A stretch of DNA of 57,696 nt, taken from assembly GCA_024401435.1 (NCBI GenBank), contig JAKSLB010000019.1, positions 1 through 57,696 of the forward strand. Direction: 5' to 3'. The notes under the pieces were generated by a model. That model worked only from the letters and a program-made list of their open reading frames with translations, was not told the DNA's origin and did no database searches. Positions 9,366 through 19,038 of the stretch are shown piece after piece (the stretch's first letter is position 1; each line of letters starts with the position of its first letter). Source of the DNA: Paludibacteraceae bacterium. GTDB lineage: Bacteria; Bacteroidota; Bacteroidia; Bacteroidales; Paludibacteraceae. A program made the translations under genes and the position numbers.

Positions 9366-10442
9366 ATGGAGAAACGTATTGCAATAAAAATAGGTAGCAA
9401 CGTACTAACCGCCAAAGAAGGTGGATTAGATTTAGATCGTATCAAGCAGTTAGTTTCTCAAGTATCTAAATTACGTCGTCAAGGATATGATGTCATTATG
9501 ATTTCATCTGGTGCTGTAGCCGCTGGTCGCGCACTCATCTCTGACGATAAACTTGATGCCGTATCTGCCCGCCAACTTTTTTCAGCAATTGGTCAAGCCA
9601 AATTGATTAATCATTATCATGATTTCTTTGAAGAAGAAGGCTTGGTCTGTGGTCAAGTATTAACCACAAAGGAAAGTCTAAGCACCCGTTCTTATTATCT
9701 TAACCAACGTCATTGTATTGAGGTAATGTTGCAACACGGAGTCATTCCTATCGTAAATGAAAACGATACGATTTCCGTTACCGAACTGATGTTTACCGAT
9801 AATGATGAACTTTCTGGTATGGTAGCCACAATGATGGATGCAGAGAAGCTAATCATTCTAAGCAACATTGATGGTATATATGATGGAAATCCATCCGATC
9901 CCAATTCTTCTGTTATTCGTGAAGTATTTCCAGGGAAACGTGATTTGTCCAACTACATACAAACATCCAAATCCACATACGGACGAGGCGGTATGCAGAC
10001 CAAAACAAACATTGCCAGCAAAGTGGCTGACGAAGGATTGGAAGTCATCATTGCCAACGGGAAAAAAGATGACATACTATTGAAACTCTTGTTATCTCAA
10101 GAAGATATCATCTGCACACGATTTCTTCCATCCTTGGAACCTGCCAGCAGTATAAAGAAATGGATCGCTCACAGTGACGGATTTGCACGAGGCACAGTAA
10201 CCATCAATGAAGGTGCGAAGAAAGCGCTTTTGGAAGATGATGCCGCCACCTCTATCTTATTCGTCGGAGTAGTCAATATAGAAGGTGATTTTGAAAAAGA
10301 TGACATCGTCAAAGTCATCGATGAAAAAGGGAATCAAATAGGCGTAGGAATGGTTCAGTATAAAAGTAATGATGCGCAAAAACTCATCGGAACCAAAGGA
10401 AAGAAACCGATTATCCACTACGACTATTTATACCTATTCTAA
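9366..10442 (+). CDS. proB: Glutamate 5-kinase
   Basis: First step of proline synthesis: phosphorylates glutamate to gamma-glutamyl phosphate. The 358-residue protein is of normal length, with an amino-acid-kinase domain (IAIKIGSNVLT at the N-terminus, VIMISSGAVAAGRA, PIVNENDTIS, DNDELSGMVA) and a C-terminal PUA domain (~270-355, HSDGFARGTVTINEGA). The start codon is 2 bases after the stop of the acyl-CoA synthetase gene, suggesting translational coupling. proA follows 30 bases on. Feedback inhibition by proline is usual in the family. Confidence 0.95.
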   Translation: MEKRIAIKIGSNVLTAKEGGLDLDRIKQLVSQVSKLRRQGYDVIMISSGAVAAGRALISDDKLDAVSARQLFSAIGQAKLINHYHDFFEEEGLVCGQVLTTKESLSTRSYYLNQRHCIEVMLQHGVIPIVNENDTISVTELMFTDNDELSGMVATMMDAEKLIILSNIDGIYDGNPSDPNSSVIREVFPGKRDLSNYIQTSKSTYGRGGMQTKTNIASKVADEGLEVIIANGKKDDILLKLLLSQEDIICTRFLPSLEPASSIKKWIAHSDGFARGTVTINEGAKKALLEDDAATSILFVGVVNIEGDFEKDDIVKVIDEKGNQIGVGMVQYKSNDAQKLIGTKGKKPIIHYDYLYLF

Positions 10443-10472
10443 GTATTTATCATTAAGCAATAGAAAATACAT

Positions 10473-11720
10473 ATGGATTTAACTTCAATATTTTCTGCTG
10501 TTCAAACAGCATCTAAAAGCCTCAACAAAATTACAGATTCACAAATCAATGACGTATTGCTTTGTTTAGCTGATGAGGCAGAGAAACAAACAGACTACAT
10601 CCTTGCTGAAAATCAGAAGGATTTGGACAAGATGGAGAAAAGCAACCCAATGTATGATCGTCTAATGCTAACCAAAGAACGTATTGCAGGAATTGCATCA
10701 GACATCAGAAATGTTGCTACGCTCCCCTCTCCGCTTGGCAAAACGCTCAAAGAGGTCAATCGTCCCAATGGATTAAATCTCAAAAGAGTCAGTGTACCTA
10801 TTGGAGTTGTTGGAATTATATACGAAGCAAGACCTAACGTTAGTTTCGACGTATTTTCTATATGCTTTAAATCTGGCAATGCCTGTATTCTAAAAGGTGG
10901 TACAGATGCATACAACTCCAATGCTGCCATCATCAATATCATTCATTCCATTCTTAAAAAGAAAGGATTGGATGAGAATATCGTTGCTCTACTTCCTGCA
11001 GGACGCGAAGCTACAGGAGAATTGCTGAATGCCGTCGGATATGTCGATATGATTATTCCAAGAGGTAGCGCAGGTCTTATCAACTTCGTAAGAGCCAATG
11101 CAAAAGTTCCTGTTATTGAAACAGGTGCAGGTGTTTGTCACACCTATATTGATGAAGAATGTGACTTGCAAATTGGTGCAGACGCCATCTTTAATGGTAA
11201 AACACGCAGACCAAGTGTTTGTAACACGCTTGATTGTGTTCTTATCAATGAGCACAGGTTAAAGGACCTTCCATTCTTATGCAAACAATTAGCCACCAAA
11301 GAGGTGATTATCTATGCAGATGAGCAATCATACAAAGCTTTGGAAGGAAATTATCCAGCCAACTTGTTGGAACATGCCACAGCAGAGCATTTCGGACTGG
11401 AATTTTTATCTCTTAGAATGTCTATTCGTACCGTTTCAGATATCAACGGAGCTTTAGATCACATTGCACAATACAGTTCCAAACACAGCGAAGCCATTAT
11501 CAGTTCAAACGAGCAAAACATTGCTTTGTTTGATCAAATGGTAGATGCAGCCTGTGTATATACAAACACATCAACTGCATGGACAGATGGTGCGCAATTC
11601 GGATTAGGTGCAGAAATAGGCATTTCCACGCAAAAGATGCATGCAAGAGGTCCTATGGCATTAGAAGAACTTACCACTTATAAGTGGATTATCAAGGGAA
11701 ACGGACAAGTTAGAAGTTAG
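10473..11720 (+). CDS. proA: Gamma-glutamyl phosphate reductase
   Basis: Second step of proline synthesis: NADPH-dependent reduction of gamma-glutamyl phosphate to glutamate semialdehyde, which cyclises to the ProC substrate. 415 residues, normal length. The aldehyde-dehydrogenase fold is shown by [20 protein letters not shown], the Gly-rich [22 protein letters not shown] and [11 protein letters not shown] holding the catalytic cysteine (near residue 250). It is the last gene of the operon; a terminator follows 32 bases after the stop. Confidence 0.96.
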   Translation: MDLTSIFSAVQTASKSLNKITDSQINDVLLCLADEAEKQTDYILAENQKDLDKMEKSNPMYDRLMLTKERIAGIASDIRNVATLPSPLGKTLKEVNRPNGLNLKRVSVPIGVVGIIYEARPNVSFDVFSICFKSGNACILKGGTDAYNSNAAIINIIHSILKKKGLDENIVALLPAGREATGELLNAVGYVDMIIPRGSAGLINFVRANAKVPVIETGAGVCHTYIDEECDLQIGADAIFNGKTRRPSVCNTLDCVLINEHRLKDLPFLCKQLATKEVIIYADEQSYKALEGNYPANLLEHATAEHFGLEFLSLRMSIRTVSDINGALDHIAQYSSKHSEAIISSNEQNIALFDQMVDAACVYTNTSTAWTDGAQFGLGAEIGISTQKMHARGPMALEELTTYKWIIKGNGQVRS

Positions 11721-11752
11721 TAGTTTGTAGTTTGTCATTTCAATAGATTATT

Positions 11753-11786
11753 AAGCATCGAATGGAAAGATTCGGTGCTTTTTTTA
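11753..11786 (+). terminator. Intrinsic terminator of the proline operon
   Basis: An 11-bp stem with one G-T pair (11753-11763 with 11770-11780), a 6-base loop and a T-run from 11781. Confidence 0.85.
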
Positions 11787-11830
11787 TAAGGAAATCGAAT
11801 GTATATTGCTCTAATTTTAGGAACATAATA

Positions 11831-11862
11831 TTTGGAAATAGAAATATTTTTCCATAACTTAG
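11831..11862 (+). promoter_or_regulatory. Promoter of the YeaQ-type gene
   Basis: TTTG (11831-11834), 20 bases, then TAACTTAG (11855-11862). The spacing is ideal; the -7 box differs from TAnnTTTG at one base. It lies 37 bases before the start codon. Confidence 0.55.
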
Positions 11863-11898
11863 ACGCATATTATTAAACCAATTTAAAACATTTTAAAC

Positions 11899-12144
11899 AT
11901 GGGACTTCTTTATTCTTTAATTATCGGTGCCCTTGCAGGATTTCTTGGCAGTAAATTATTTTCTGGTTCAGGGAAAGGTCTTTTAATGGATATCATTATT
12001 GGTATCGTAGGTGGATTTTTAGGTGGAGGCATTTTCAACCTATTAGGAATTGAACTATTCGGAGGCTTTTTGGGAAGTTTATTCACTGCAACATTAGGTG
12101 CCATTCTATTGCTTTGGATTATTTCTAAGATCAAAAAAAAGTAG
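11899..12144 (+). CDS. GlsB/YeaQ/YmgE-family small membrane protein
   Basis: 81 residues, three hydrophobic segments separated by short glycine-rich turns (GALAGFLGSKLF, GIVGGFLGGGIF, GSLFTATLGA), ending in the basic tail KIKKK. This is the transglycosylase-associated (PF04226) family of inner-membrane proteins, often induced by stress; the molecular function is unknown despite the family name. It has its own promoter and a terminator and forms a single-gene unit. Confidence 0.85.
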   Translation: MGLLYSLIIGALAGFLGSKLFSGSGKGLLMDIIIGIVGGFLGGGIFNLLGIELFGGFLGSLFTATLGAILLLWIISKIKKK

Positions 12145-12165
12145 AATTATAGTAAAAGCAAAAAA

Positions 12166-12201
12166 AATAAAAGCCGTACCTTTGTACGGCTTTTATTTTT
12201 T
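12166..12201 (+). terminator. Strong hairpin terminator between YeaQ-type gene and BASS transporter
   Basis: A 14-bp perfect stem (12166-12179 with 12184-12197), a 4-base loop, and a T-rich tail. It ends only 8 bases before the ATG of the downstream gene and so covers its ribosome-binding region. Confidence 0.85.
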
Positions 12202-12205
12202 ATAT

Positions 12206-13168
12206 ATGATTAACTTTCTTAAAACTTACGCGTTATTCATCTCGATGATGATTGGTATTGTGTTTCACTCAATTTTTACTGACGTTTCATTCATCACACA
12301 ATACTTTATGGACGAACCTTTGAAAGATATTACCTTCATCACAAAATACATGCTTTTCGTTATGTTGTTTATTGTCTATTGTAAAGTAGACATACGACAA
12401 TTCAGATGGAAACCTTGGCATATTTATCTATTAATCCTTCAATTCACCTTATGCATAATCTTTTACCTAATTTTTCTCAAGATTGACAAGAACGCTGCAG
12501 AAGGCGGTCTAATATGTCTTATTGCACCTACTGCCACCTCAGCACCCGTCATTACAGGATTATTAGGTGGTAGTGTAGCTGGACTAATTACCTATAGCAT
12601 CTCAAGTAATCTTCTTGTCGCTATTTTTGCACCTCTTTATTTCTCACTCATCGGAGCACATGGTGTAGGTGCCGAAAACCTTACATTTCTTCAAGCATTC
12701 GGTACAATATGTGGGAAAGCATTTCCTTTGATCTTTGGTCCATTTATTTTAGCTGGATTATTAAAATTGATTATCCCTTCCATTCACGATTATTTCAAAG
12801 TAAAACAAGGTATTTCCTTTTGGTTGTGGACTATTGCACTCGTTTTATTGATGGCTCGAACCACAACAGATTTAATCAACTTAGATAGGACACATATTTA
12901 CAGTGCCATTAATGTTGCCATCATATCCCTTATCACTTGCATGATTCAATTCACAATTGGAAGAAGAATGGGTAAAAAATACCATAACAAAGTGGCAAGT
13001 GGCCAAGCCTATGGTCAGAAAAACACCATTTTAGCCATTTGGATGGCACAAACCTTTTTCTCCCCCATTGTTGCCATAGCTCCAGCCACCTATGTTTTGT
13101 GGCAAAATCTTGTCAACTCTTATCAACTATACAAACACAAAAGCGGACGTAAGAAAGACCAAGATTAA
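12206..13168 (+). CDS. BASS/SBF-type membrane transporter
   Basis: 320 residues from the ATG at 12206, with about ten hydrophobic segments. It resembles the bile acid:sodium symporter superfamily: the unwound central segment is visible as CLIAPTATSAPVITGLLGG followed by SNLLVAIFAPLYFS, where small and polar residues line the crossing point. Charged cytoplasmic tail HKSGRKKDQD. The substrate is unknown (small organic anion transport is usual in the family). The frame continues upstream to 12098, but that stretch lies inside the previous gene and the terminator hairpin, so the ATG at 12206 is preferred. Confidence 0.75.
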   Translation: MINFLKTYALFISMMIGIVFHSIFTDVSFITQYFMDEPLKDITFITKYMLFVMLFIVYCKVDIRQFRWKPWHIYLLILQFTLCIIFYLIFLKIDKNAAEGGLICLIAPTATSAPVITGLLGGSVAGLITYSISSNLLVAIFAPLYFSLIGAHGVGAENLTFLQAFGTICGKAFPLIFGPFILAGLLKLIIPSIHDYFKVKQGISFWLWTIALVLLMARTTTDLINLDRTHIYSAINVAIISLITCMIQFTIGRRMGKKYHNKVASGQAYGQKNTILAIWMAQTFFSPIVAIAPATYVLWQNLVNSYQLYKHKSGRKKDQD

Positions 13169-13251
13169 ATTCGCAATTGTTTTCGATTTAATTCTTTCAT
13201 TGTAAAGGCGCAATAAAAAAAGAGTAAGCGCTCAAACATCTAACCATAAAG

Positions 13252-13300
13252 AAATGCGCAATCTTTTGGAATAGAATCCAGTGAGATTACGCATTTTATT
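13252..13300. terminator. Bidirectional terminator between convergent genes
   Basis: A 13-bp stem with one mismatch on the plus strand (13252-13264 with 13284-13296). The loop contains a second short stem (TGGA/TCCA). T-rich sequence flanks both sides. It sits between the convergent BASS gene and the activase gene. Confidence 0.7.
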
Positions 13301-13312
13301 ATTAAAGGTATA

Positions 13313-16300
13313 TTACTTTACCTGTGATTGAGCTGCTTTTGCAATAAAATGAAGACGATTTAAAACATTCACCTCACTGACACCGCCATCGAAATCCAAG
13401 AAAAGTATATTCATATCTGGATAAATATCTTTCACTTTTTTCTCAATACCCTTAGAGATGACATGATTAGCAATACAACCAAATGGTTGCAAACTGATTG
13501 CAGCATTGATTCCACGTTCAGCAAACGAAGCTAATTCAGCTGGGATCAACCAACCTTCACCGAACTGAGCTGCCAAACTTACAATTTTTTCTGCTCGTTT
13601 AGCCTCTTGATGAATATCTGCAATCTTTTCGTAATAACGGAACTTAGAGGCAGCCTTATCAATCTTCTTTTCCACTCTACGAATTAAGCTTTCACCCAAT
13701 AAGGTTAAAAGTTTCTCTTTAATAGAGCGTTTAGCATCAAGGAAGTTTGTCTCGTTATATTTCGCATTAGGGAAATATTGCGTAAAGAACTCATTCAAGG
13801 AAGGTATGACAGGTTCTATGCCCTCTTTTACCAACCAATCAACCACATGTTGATGACCAAATGAATTGTATTTAATAAAGATTTCACCTACAATACCAAT
13901 ACGAGGAACAGCTTTCGTTTGAGTGATAGCATCAAATTTAACAGCAGCTTCTTCCAATGCCTTCACCATTAAACTTGTCTTTTTTGACTCTACAAAATCT
14001 ACACCCTTTTGAATATACTCATCACGGATTTTCTTAGCAGCCCCAGCCTCTTTCTCACGAACAGCAGCCGCATAATACATTTTAGCAATGGCATCTGCAT
14101 AAAAGAGCATATACAAGGTAATATTGGCAGCCTTCTTTATATTTGGAGTAAACCCAGATTGCTTATTAATAGTATTCATGATAGAAACCGAGACCACTGG
14201 AATATTCTCATATCCCGCAGCGATCAAAGCTTTCTTGATCAAGGCTATATAATTGGTAGCACGACATTGTCCACCCGTCTGAGTAATCGCAAAAGTTAGA
14301 TTCTTAGGATCATATTGTCCCGACTCCAATGCTCGAATACAATCACCCACAACCAATGTAGCCGGATAACAGATTTCATTATTGGCATACTTTAATCCCA
14401 AGCGAGCAGATTCAGAATCACTTGGTGGCATATTCTCCATTTCATAACCCATCAAGCGGAACAAAGATGGAATAAATGGAGAGTGATATTCTGAGAAGAA
14501 AGGCACAAGTATTTTCTTTCCTCTATCTGAGACCAAATACTCTGGAGTAGTTTTAAATGGACATTTTACAGCATCAGAACCCTCATGTTTGTATTTCAAT
14601 GATTCTATCAAAGAACGAATACGTAAACGCAGAGAACCAGCATTATTCACATCATCCACCTTCAATAGGGTCAAGTTCTTACCACCCTGTTTCAAAATAT
14701 CTGAAACTTCATCCAAAATGAAAGCGTCAGGTCCACAACCAAATGAAGTCAATTGTACAAAATGCACATTTTCATCTGTCTTAGCAACCCACTGAGCAGC
14801 CTTCATAATTCGGTTCATATAAGACCATTGTGGAATGATATGAGAATCCTTAATGGAATCATCCATACCACGAACAACATCTTCTGTGATTACATCAACG
14901 CCAAACGACGTAATAATCTCAGAGACTTTATGTTGAATCAATGGGTCATTGTGATAAGGACGTCCTGCCAATAAAATGACAAATCGATTTTCTTTCTTCG
15001 CCTTTTCTAACGTATGAACAGCCTTATCGCAGATAGACTTCACATAAGCATTCTTAGCCTCTTTTGCCTGAGCAAAAGCACTTTGGAAAACTTGTTCATC
15101 GTACTTCTCTTTAAGCAATTGAGAAAGATACATACGACAAGACTTCATCAATAACTTATCATCCTTAAAATTAACAACAGGAGCATCCAATGGAATATTA
15201 TATTTTTCCTTTGTATTGATAGCACTTTTCAACACATCAGAATAGCCAGCCACCACTGGACAATTATAACTATTGTTAGATTTAGGTTCCATCTCCTCAT
15301 ACACTACGTATGGGAAAAAGATTCGATCTACTTTTTTCGATACTAAATCAAATATATGACCATGGACTAATTTAGCTGGGAAACAAATGTTATCAGCCAT
15401 CACTGTATGCAATCCTGATTCATATATTTTGAATGTTGAACGAGCTGATTTTTTCACCTCAATTCCACATTGAGAGAAGAGTATGTACCAAAATTGGTAA
15501 TTCTCATACATATTCAAAACACGAGGTATACCTAACGTTAAGATAGGATTCTTCACCATACCCTTCGTGCTACTCTTAAATGCCTGTTCGCTTTTGTATA
15601 AACTTAAATTAAAGGCAACACGTCCTTTCTCACCATTATTGGTATAAACCTTCTCACATTTATTACCTGAATAATAAGTTTTACCATTAGCAAAGACATT
15701 CTTAAGAATTTGGCAATTGTTTTCACAACCCACGCAACGCATAGGTTCAACTGTGTATTCTTTCAAATCGACAACCTCTTCTAATGGTCGGTTCATCGGT
15801 TTGATTTGTGCATTACAATCTTCCACCCTTTGTTTAGCAAAAAGTGCAGCACCATAAGCACCCATCAACTCAGGATAGTTCGAAACAATTACAGTTTTAC
15901 CTGTTGAACATTCAAATGCGCGAACAACAGCTTTATTTCGCATTGTACCACCTTGAAGAACAATATGATCTCCTAGTTCATCCATGCTCTTCAATTTCAA
16001 GACCTTGTACAAACAATTCTTTACCACTGAATAAGCCAAACCTGCAGAAATATCATCTAACGGGGAACCTTCACGCAAACATTGTTTTACCTTCGAATTC
16101 ATAAACACTGTACAACGAGTACCTAAATCCGACGGATTCTGACTCTTACAAGCTCTATCCACGAACTCAGCAATAGGGCATTCCAAAGATTTTGCAAAAC
16201 TATCGATGAACGACCCACATCCAGATGAACATGCCTCATTGATTTCCAACCGATTAATAGCACCTTTGTCAACAAAGATCGCTTTCATATCTTGCCCTCC

Positions 16301-17590
16301 AATATCCAAAATAAAAGATACCTGAGGATTTAGCTTATAAGCTGCAGTATAGTGAGCGATGGTTTCCACCATACCAAAATCAAGTTCGAATGCTGTTTTG
16401 ATCAACTCTTCACCATATCCCGTAGAACATGCTGAAATAACGTTCAATTTTTTACCATTAGAACGTGCCTCTTCCAACAAAATAGAAAGACCCTCTTTTA
16501 CCGTCTCCAATGGTTTACCACCATTTTTCTTATAGAACGTGAAGAAGATTCTTTCTTGTTGATCCATAGCGACTACCTTAGTGGTAGTAGAACCTGAATC
16601 AATTCCTATATAGCAATAGCTGTCTGTTAAATCTTTCAGATCAACTTTCTCTATTTTATTCTTTTCCTTAGAACGAATCCAATCTGCAAAATCCTTTTCA
16701 TCTTTAAACAAAGGTTGCAAACCAGATTTGGCAATTCCAACAGGGCTTTTTTGTTGTGAAAATAGTTCTATATATTCATCAATTGACTTGTACTCTGCTT
16801 TTGGGTCTACAGACAAAGATGCACCCCATGCAGGAATAACAGATGCGTTATCGCACAAAATCACATCCTCTTCTGACATGGATAATTTCTCCATTATCAA
16901 TTTTTTCAATGCAGGAATAAAGGCGAAAGGACCACCACAAAGGAATAATTGAGGTTTAATGTCGCATCCACGAGAAAGTGTGGAAATCACCTGAGTCACC
17001 ACTGCATTAAAAATAGACGCAGCAATATTTTCTCTACTCACATTCAAACTAATCAAATTTTGAATATCAGTTTTCGAGAACACACCACAACGAGAAGCTA
17101 TCGGATAGACTTGATCTGCACGCATAGCCATTTCACTCAACTCTGAAACGTTTACAGATAAAATAGCCGCCATTTGATCGATAAAAGCACCCGTTCCCCC
17201 TGCGCAATTACCATTCATTCGAATATCAGGTTGAAGGTTTTTGTTGAAGAATATCATCTTACTATCTTCACCTCCTATATCAATCAAAGTTTTTGTCAAA
17301 GGATATTTTTCTTCTATTACTTTCGTTGCAGCTACCACTTCTTGTACGAAAGGAAGTTTGAATCTTTCAGACAGTCCCATTCCCGCAGAACCTGTCGTAC
17401 ACAAAGTAACGGATAAACTTCCTAAAGATTCTTTCATTCTCCTCAATGAAGAGAGCAACGTTCCAGGTATATCTGCATGATGTCTATTATAATCAGTGTA
17501 TACAACATCCCCCTTATCATTAATAGCCACCAATTTCAATGTAGTAGAACCAGCGTCTAACCCAATTCGATACAAGCCCTTATCGTTCAT
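13313..17590 (-). CDS. Giant acyl-CoA dehydratase activase-like protein (two BadF/HgdC ATPase domains + DUF2229)
   Basis: About 1,425 residues. Two ATPase domains of the BadF/BadG/HgdC type follow each other. The first has RIGLDAGSTTLKLVAI, LIDIGGEDSK and NGNCAGGTGAF. The second has YIGIDSGSTTTKVVAM, LDIGGQDMK and ACSSGCGSF. A cysteine cluster CVGCENNC comes next, then a DUF2229/HgdB-like half (LGIPRVLNMYENYQFWY, ILLAGRPYHNDPLIQHK, IGIVGEIFIKYNSFGHQHVV). HgdC-type activators use an Fe-S cluster and ATP to inject electrons into 2-hydroxyacyl-CoA dehydratases; the activity of these large fused proteins is not settled. The longest frame begins at 17656, upstream of the likely -7 box at 17630-17637, so the ATG at 17590 is chosen; the one at 17611 is also possible. 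Expected in anaerobes. It has its own promoter and terminator. Confidence 0.85.
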   Translation of the reverse strand: MNDKGLYRIGLDAGSTTLKLVAINDKGDVVYTDYNRHHADIPGTLLSSLRRMKESLGSLSVTLCTTGSAGMGLSERFKLPFVQEVVAATKVIEEKYPLTKTLIDIGGEDSKMIFFNKNLQPDIRMNGNCAGGTGAFIDQMAAILSVNVSELSEMAMRADQVYPIASRCGVFSKTDIQNLISLNVSRENIAASIFNAVVTQVISTLSRGCDIKPQLFLCGGPFAFIPALKKLIMEKLSMSEEDVILCDNASVIPAWGASLSVDPKAEYKSIDEYIELFSQQKSPVGIAKSGLQPLFKDEKDFADWIRSKEKNKIEKVDLKDLTDSYCYIGIDSGSTTTKVVAMDQQERIFFTFYKKNGGKPLETVKEGLSILLEEARSNGKKLNVISACSTGYGEELIKTAFELDFGMVETIAHYTAAYKLNPQVSFILDIGGQDMKAIFVDKGAINRLEINEACSSGCGSFIDSFAKSLECPIAEFVDRACKSQNPSDLGTRCTVFMNSKVKQCLREGSPLDDISAGLAYSVVKNCLYKVLKLKSMDELGDHIVLQGGTMRNKAVVRAFECSTGKTVIVSNYPELMGAYGAALFAKQRVEDCNAQIKPMNRPLEEVVDLKEYTVEPMRCVGCENNCQILKNVFANGKTYYSGNKCEKVYTNNGEKGRVAFNLSLYKSEQAFKSSTKGMVKNPILTLGIPRVLNMYENYQFWYILFSQCGIEVKKSARSTFKIYESGLHTVMADNICFPAKLVHGHIFDLVSKKVDRIFFPYVVYEEMEPKSNNSYNCPVVAGYSDVLKSAINTKEKYNIPLDAPVVNFKDDKLLMKSCRMYLSQLLKEKYDEQVFQSAFAQAKEAKNAYVKSICDKAVHTLEKAKKENRFVILLAGRPYHNDPLIQHKVSEIITSFGVDVITEDVVRGMDDSIKDSHIIPQWSYMNRIMKAAQWVAKTDENVHFVQLTSFGCGPDAFILDEVSDILKQGGKNLTLLKVDDVNNAGSLRLRIRSLIESLKYKHEGSDAVKCPFKTTPEYLVSDRGKKILVPFFSEYHSPFIPSLFRLMGYEMENMPPSDSESARLGLKYANNEICYPATLVVGDCIRALESGQYDPKNLTFAITQTGGQCRATNYIALIKKALIAAGYENIPVVSVSIMNTINKQSGFTPNIKKAANITLYMLFYADAIAKMYYAAAVREKEAGAAKKIRDEYIQKGVDFVESKKTSLMVKALEEAAVKFDAITQTKAVPRIGIVGEIFIKYNSFGHQHVVDWLVKEGIEPVIPSLNEFFTQYFPNAKYNETNFLDAKRSIKEKLLTLLGESLIRRVEKKIDKAASKFRYYEKIADIHQEAKRAEKIVSLAAQFGEGWLIPAELASFAERGINAAISLQPFGCIANHVISKGIEKKVKDIYPDMNILFLDFDGGVSEVNVLNRLHFIAKAAQSQVK

Positions 17591-17629
17591 CAAATTTAAA
17601 TTATTTTGCATAAGATTAAAATTCGGATG

Positions 17630-17637
17630 CAAAGGTA
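17630..17637 (-). promoter_or_regulatory. -7 box upstream of the activase gene
   Basis: TACCTTTG on the minus strand fits TAnnTTTG. No good -33 box is seen. It rules against the upstream start at 17656. Confidence 0.5.
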
Positions 17638-17664
17638 CAATTTTTTTCTCAAACAACTTCCTTA

Positions 17665-17702
17665 AAAATGAAAGACTATCAGTTTTTTCACTGATAGTCT
17701 TT
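17665..17702 (-). terminator. Terminator after the phosphoglycerate-mutase-like gene
   Basis: A 13-bp perfect stem (17671-17683 with 17690-17702), a 6-base loop, and T-rich sequence on the minus-strand 3' side (CATTTTT). It lies 52 bases after the stop of the minus-strand gene ending at 17755. Confidence 0.8.
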
Positions 17703-17754
17703 TATTCATCCATACAAAGTATTTCTTGTATTCAAAAGTATTCTGCGGATTGTA

Positions 17755-18963
17755 TTATCTTCCTAACAAAGCCTGCATAAATTCATCGCCTTCCAAAACG
17801 CCATATACACCTTTCTTAGCAGACTCTTCATCATATTGTTGAACTGCATCTGGTTCTATTCCAGGGTAATAAATCAAGAAAGGAATAGGTGCAGAAATAT
17901 GTGTTTTAATACGACATGGCGTCGGATGATCTGGAAGAATAGCAATTGTTACGGGCTCTTCCCATTTTGAAATCTCATCGAAAATTGGTTTTACAACACG
18001 ATTTTCCAAATATTCAACGGTTTTCAATTTCAACTCCACATCACCTTCATGTCCAGCCTCATCACTAGCTTCAATATGCAAATAGACAAAATCATTCTCC
18101 CTTAAAGCGTCAATCGTAGCTTGTGTTTTCCCTTCATAGTTGGTGTCATACAAACCTGTTGCGCCTTCTACTTCAATACACTTCAAACCTGCGTACACAC
18201 CAATGCCTTTTATCAAATCAACAGCAGAGATAACGGCTCCACTCTTCAAACCATAAAGTTGCATCAACGTTTTCATCTCTGGTTTATATCCTGCCGACCA
18301 TGGCCATATACTATTAGCAGGATCCTTCCCTTCTGCAATACGCTTTTTGTTCACTGGATGTTCAGGAAGAATTTCCATAGAACGTAAGATCAACTCATTC
18401 AACAAACGAGCAGTATCTTCAGCTTCTGGACAATCTGCCTTCACCATAACATCTTTATAGGGCGTGCCTGGGACATCATGAGGAGGAGTGCATGCAACAT
18501 GTTTATTTCCACCTTTTATCTTCAACAAATGACGATAAGAGACACCTGGGAAGAAACGAACTTTATCATCGCCCAATTTTTCATTTAGATAATCTACCAA
18601 CTGATAAGCTTCTTCATTGGAAATATGACCTGCCGAATGGTTCTTTATTTTGCCATCTTGAACGCAAATAATATTACAACGCATAGCCATCTCACCAGGT
18701 TCTATATCAACCCCCATGCTTGCTGCTTCAAGAGAGCCTCTTCCTTCAAAAACCTTAGCCACATCATATCCCATAACAGTCAAATTAGCAATCTCGCTAC
18801 CTGGATGAAATCCAGCAGGAACGGTTGCCAATAAACCATTACGACCCTTCCTTGCTAACATATCCATTGTTGGAGTATGAGCAGCTTGTAAAATAGTCTT
18901 GTTACCTAAAGATGGTATAGGCTCATCAGCCATTCCATCTCCCAATATGATTAGATATTTCAT
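17755..18963 (-). CDS. Cofactor-independent phosphoglycerate mutase-like protein, probable homoserine kinase
   Basis: 402 residues of the archaeal-type (ApgM) alkaline-phosphatase-superfamily mutase: GDGMADEPIPSLGNKT at the N-terminus, GSEIANLTVMGYD, PPHDVPGTPYKD, HIEASDEAGHEGD and LPDHPTPCRIKTH supply the metal-binding Asp/His residues. By sequence it is annotated as a phosphoglycerate mutase. It stands directly after thrA, and I recall the same pairing in Bacteroides, where this protein is thought to replace ThrB as homoserine kinase; no ordinary GHMP-type thrB is present here. That role is inference from context. The ATG at 18963 is used; the frame extends three codons to a TTG. Confidence 0.85.
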   Translation of the reverse strand: MKYLIILGDGMADEPIPSLGNKTILQAAHTPTMDMLARKGRNGLLATVPAGFHPGSEIANLTVMGYDVAKVFEGRGSLEAASMGVDIEPGEMAMRCNIICVQDGKIKNHSAGHISNEEAYQLVDYLNEKLGDDKVRFFPGVSYRHLLKIKGGNKHVACTPPHDVPGTPYKDVMVKADCPEAEDTARLLNELILRSMEILPEHPVNKKRIAEGKDPANSIWPWSAGYKPEMKTLMQLYGLKSGAVISAVDLIKGIGVYAGLKCIEVEGATGLYDTNYEGKTQATIDALRENDFVYLHIEASDEAGHEGDVELKLKTVEYLENRVVKPIFDEISKWEEPVTIAILPDHPTPCRIKTHISAPIPFLIYYPGIEPDAVQQYDEESAKKGVYGVLEGDEFMQALLGR

Positions 18964-18999
18964 ATACGTCAACTATTAAGAGGTATTTTAGAATACCCA

Positions 19000-19028
19000 T
19001 AAAAAAGGTCCCACATTGTAGGACCCTT
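19000..19028 (-). terminator. Terminator or attenuator between thrA and the mutase-like gene
   Basis: On the minus strand a stem (19020-19028 with 19004-19012, two G-T pairs) is followed by six Ts, 11 bases after the thrA stop and 37 bases before the next start. It would lower expression of the second gene relative to thrA. Confidence 0.8.
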
Positions 19029-19038
19029 ATAAATTTTA

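Noticed and set aside
12098-12205. Upstream extension of the BASS transporter frame
   Set aside because: It overlaps the preceding gene's end and the terminator hairpin, and adds no conserved sequence.
17755-18963. Plain glycolytic phosphoglycerate mutase
   Set aside because: Sequence alone would allow it, but the pairing with thrA and the missing thrB favour a threonine role; kept as an alternative.
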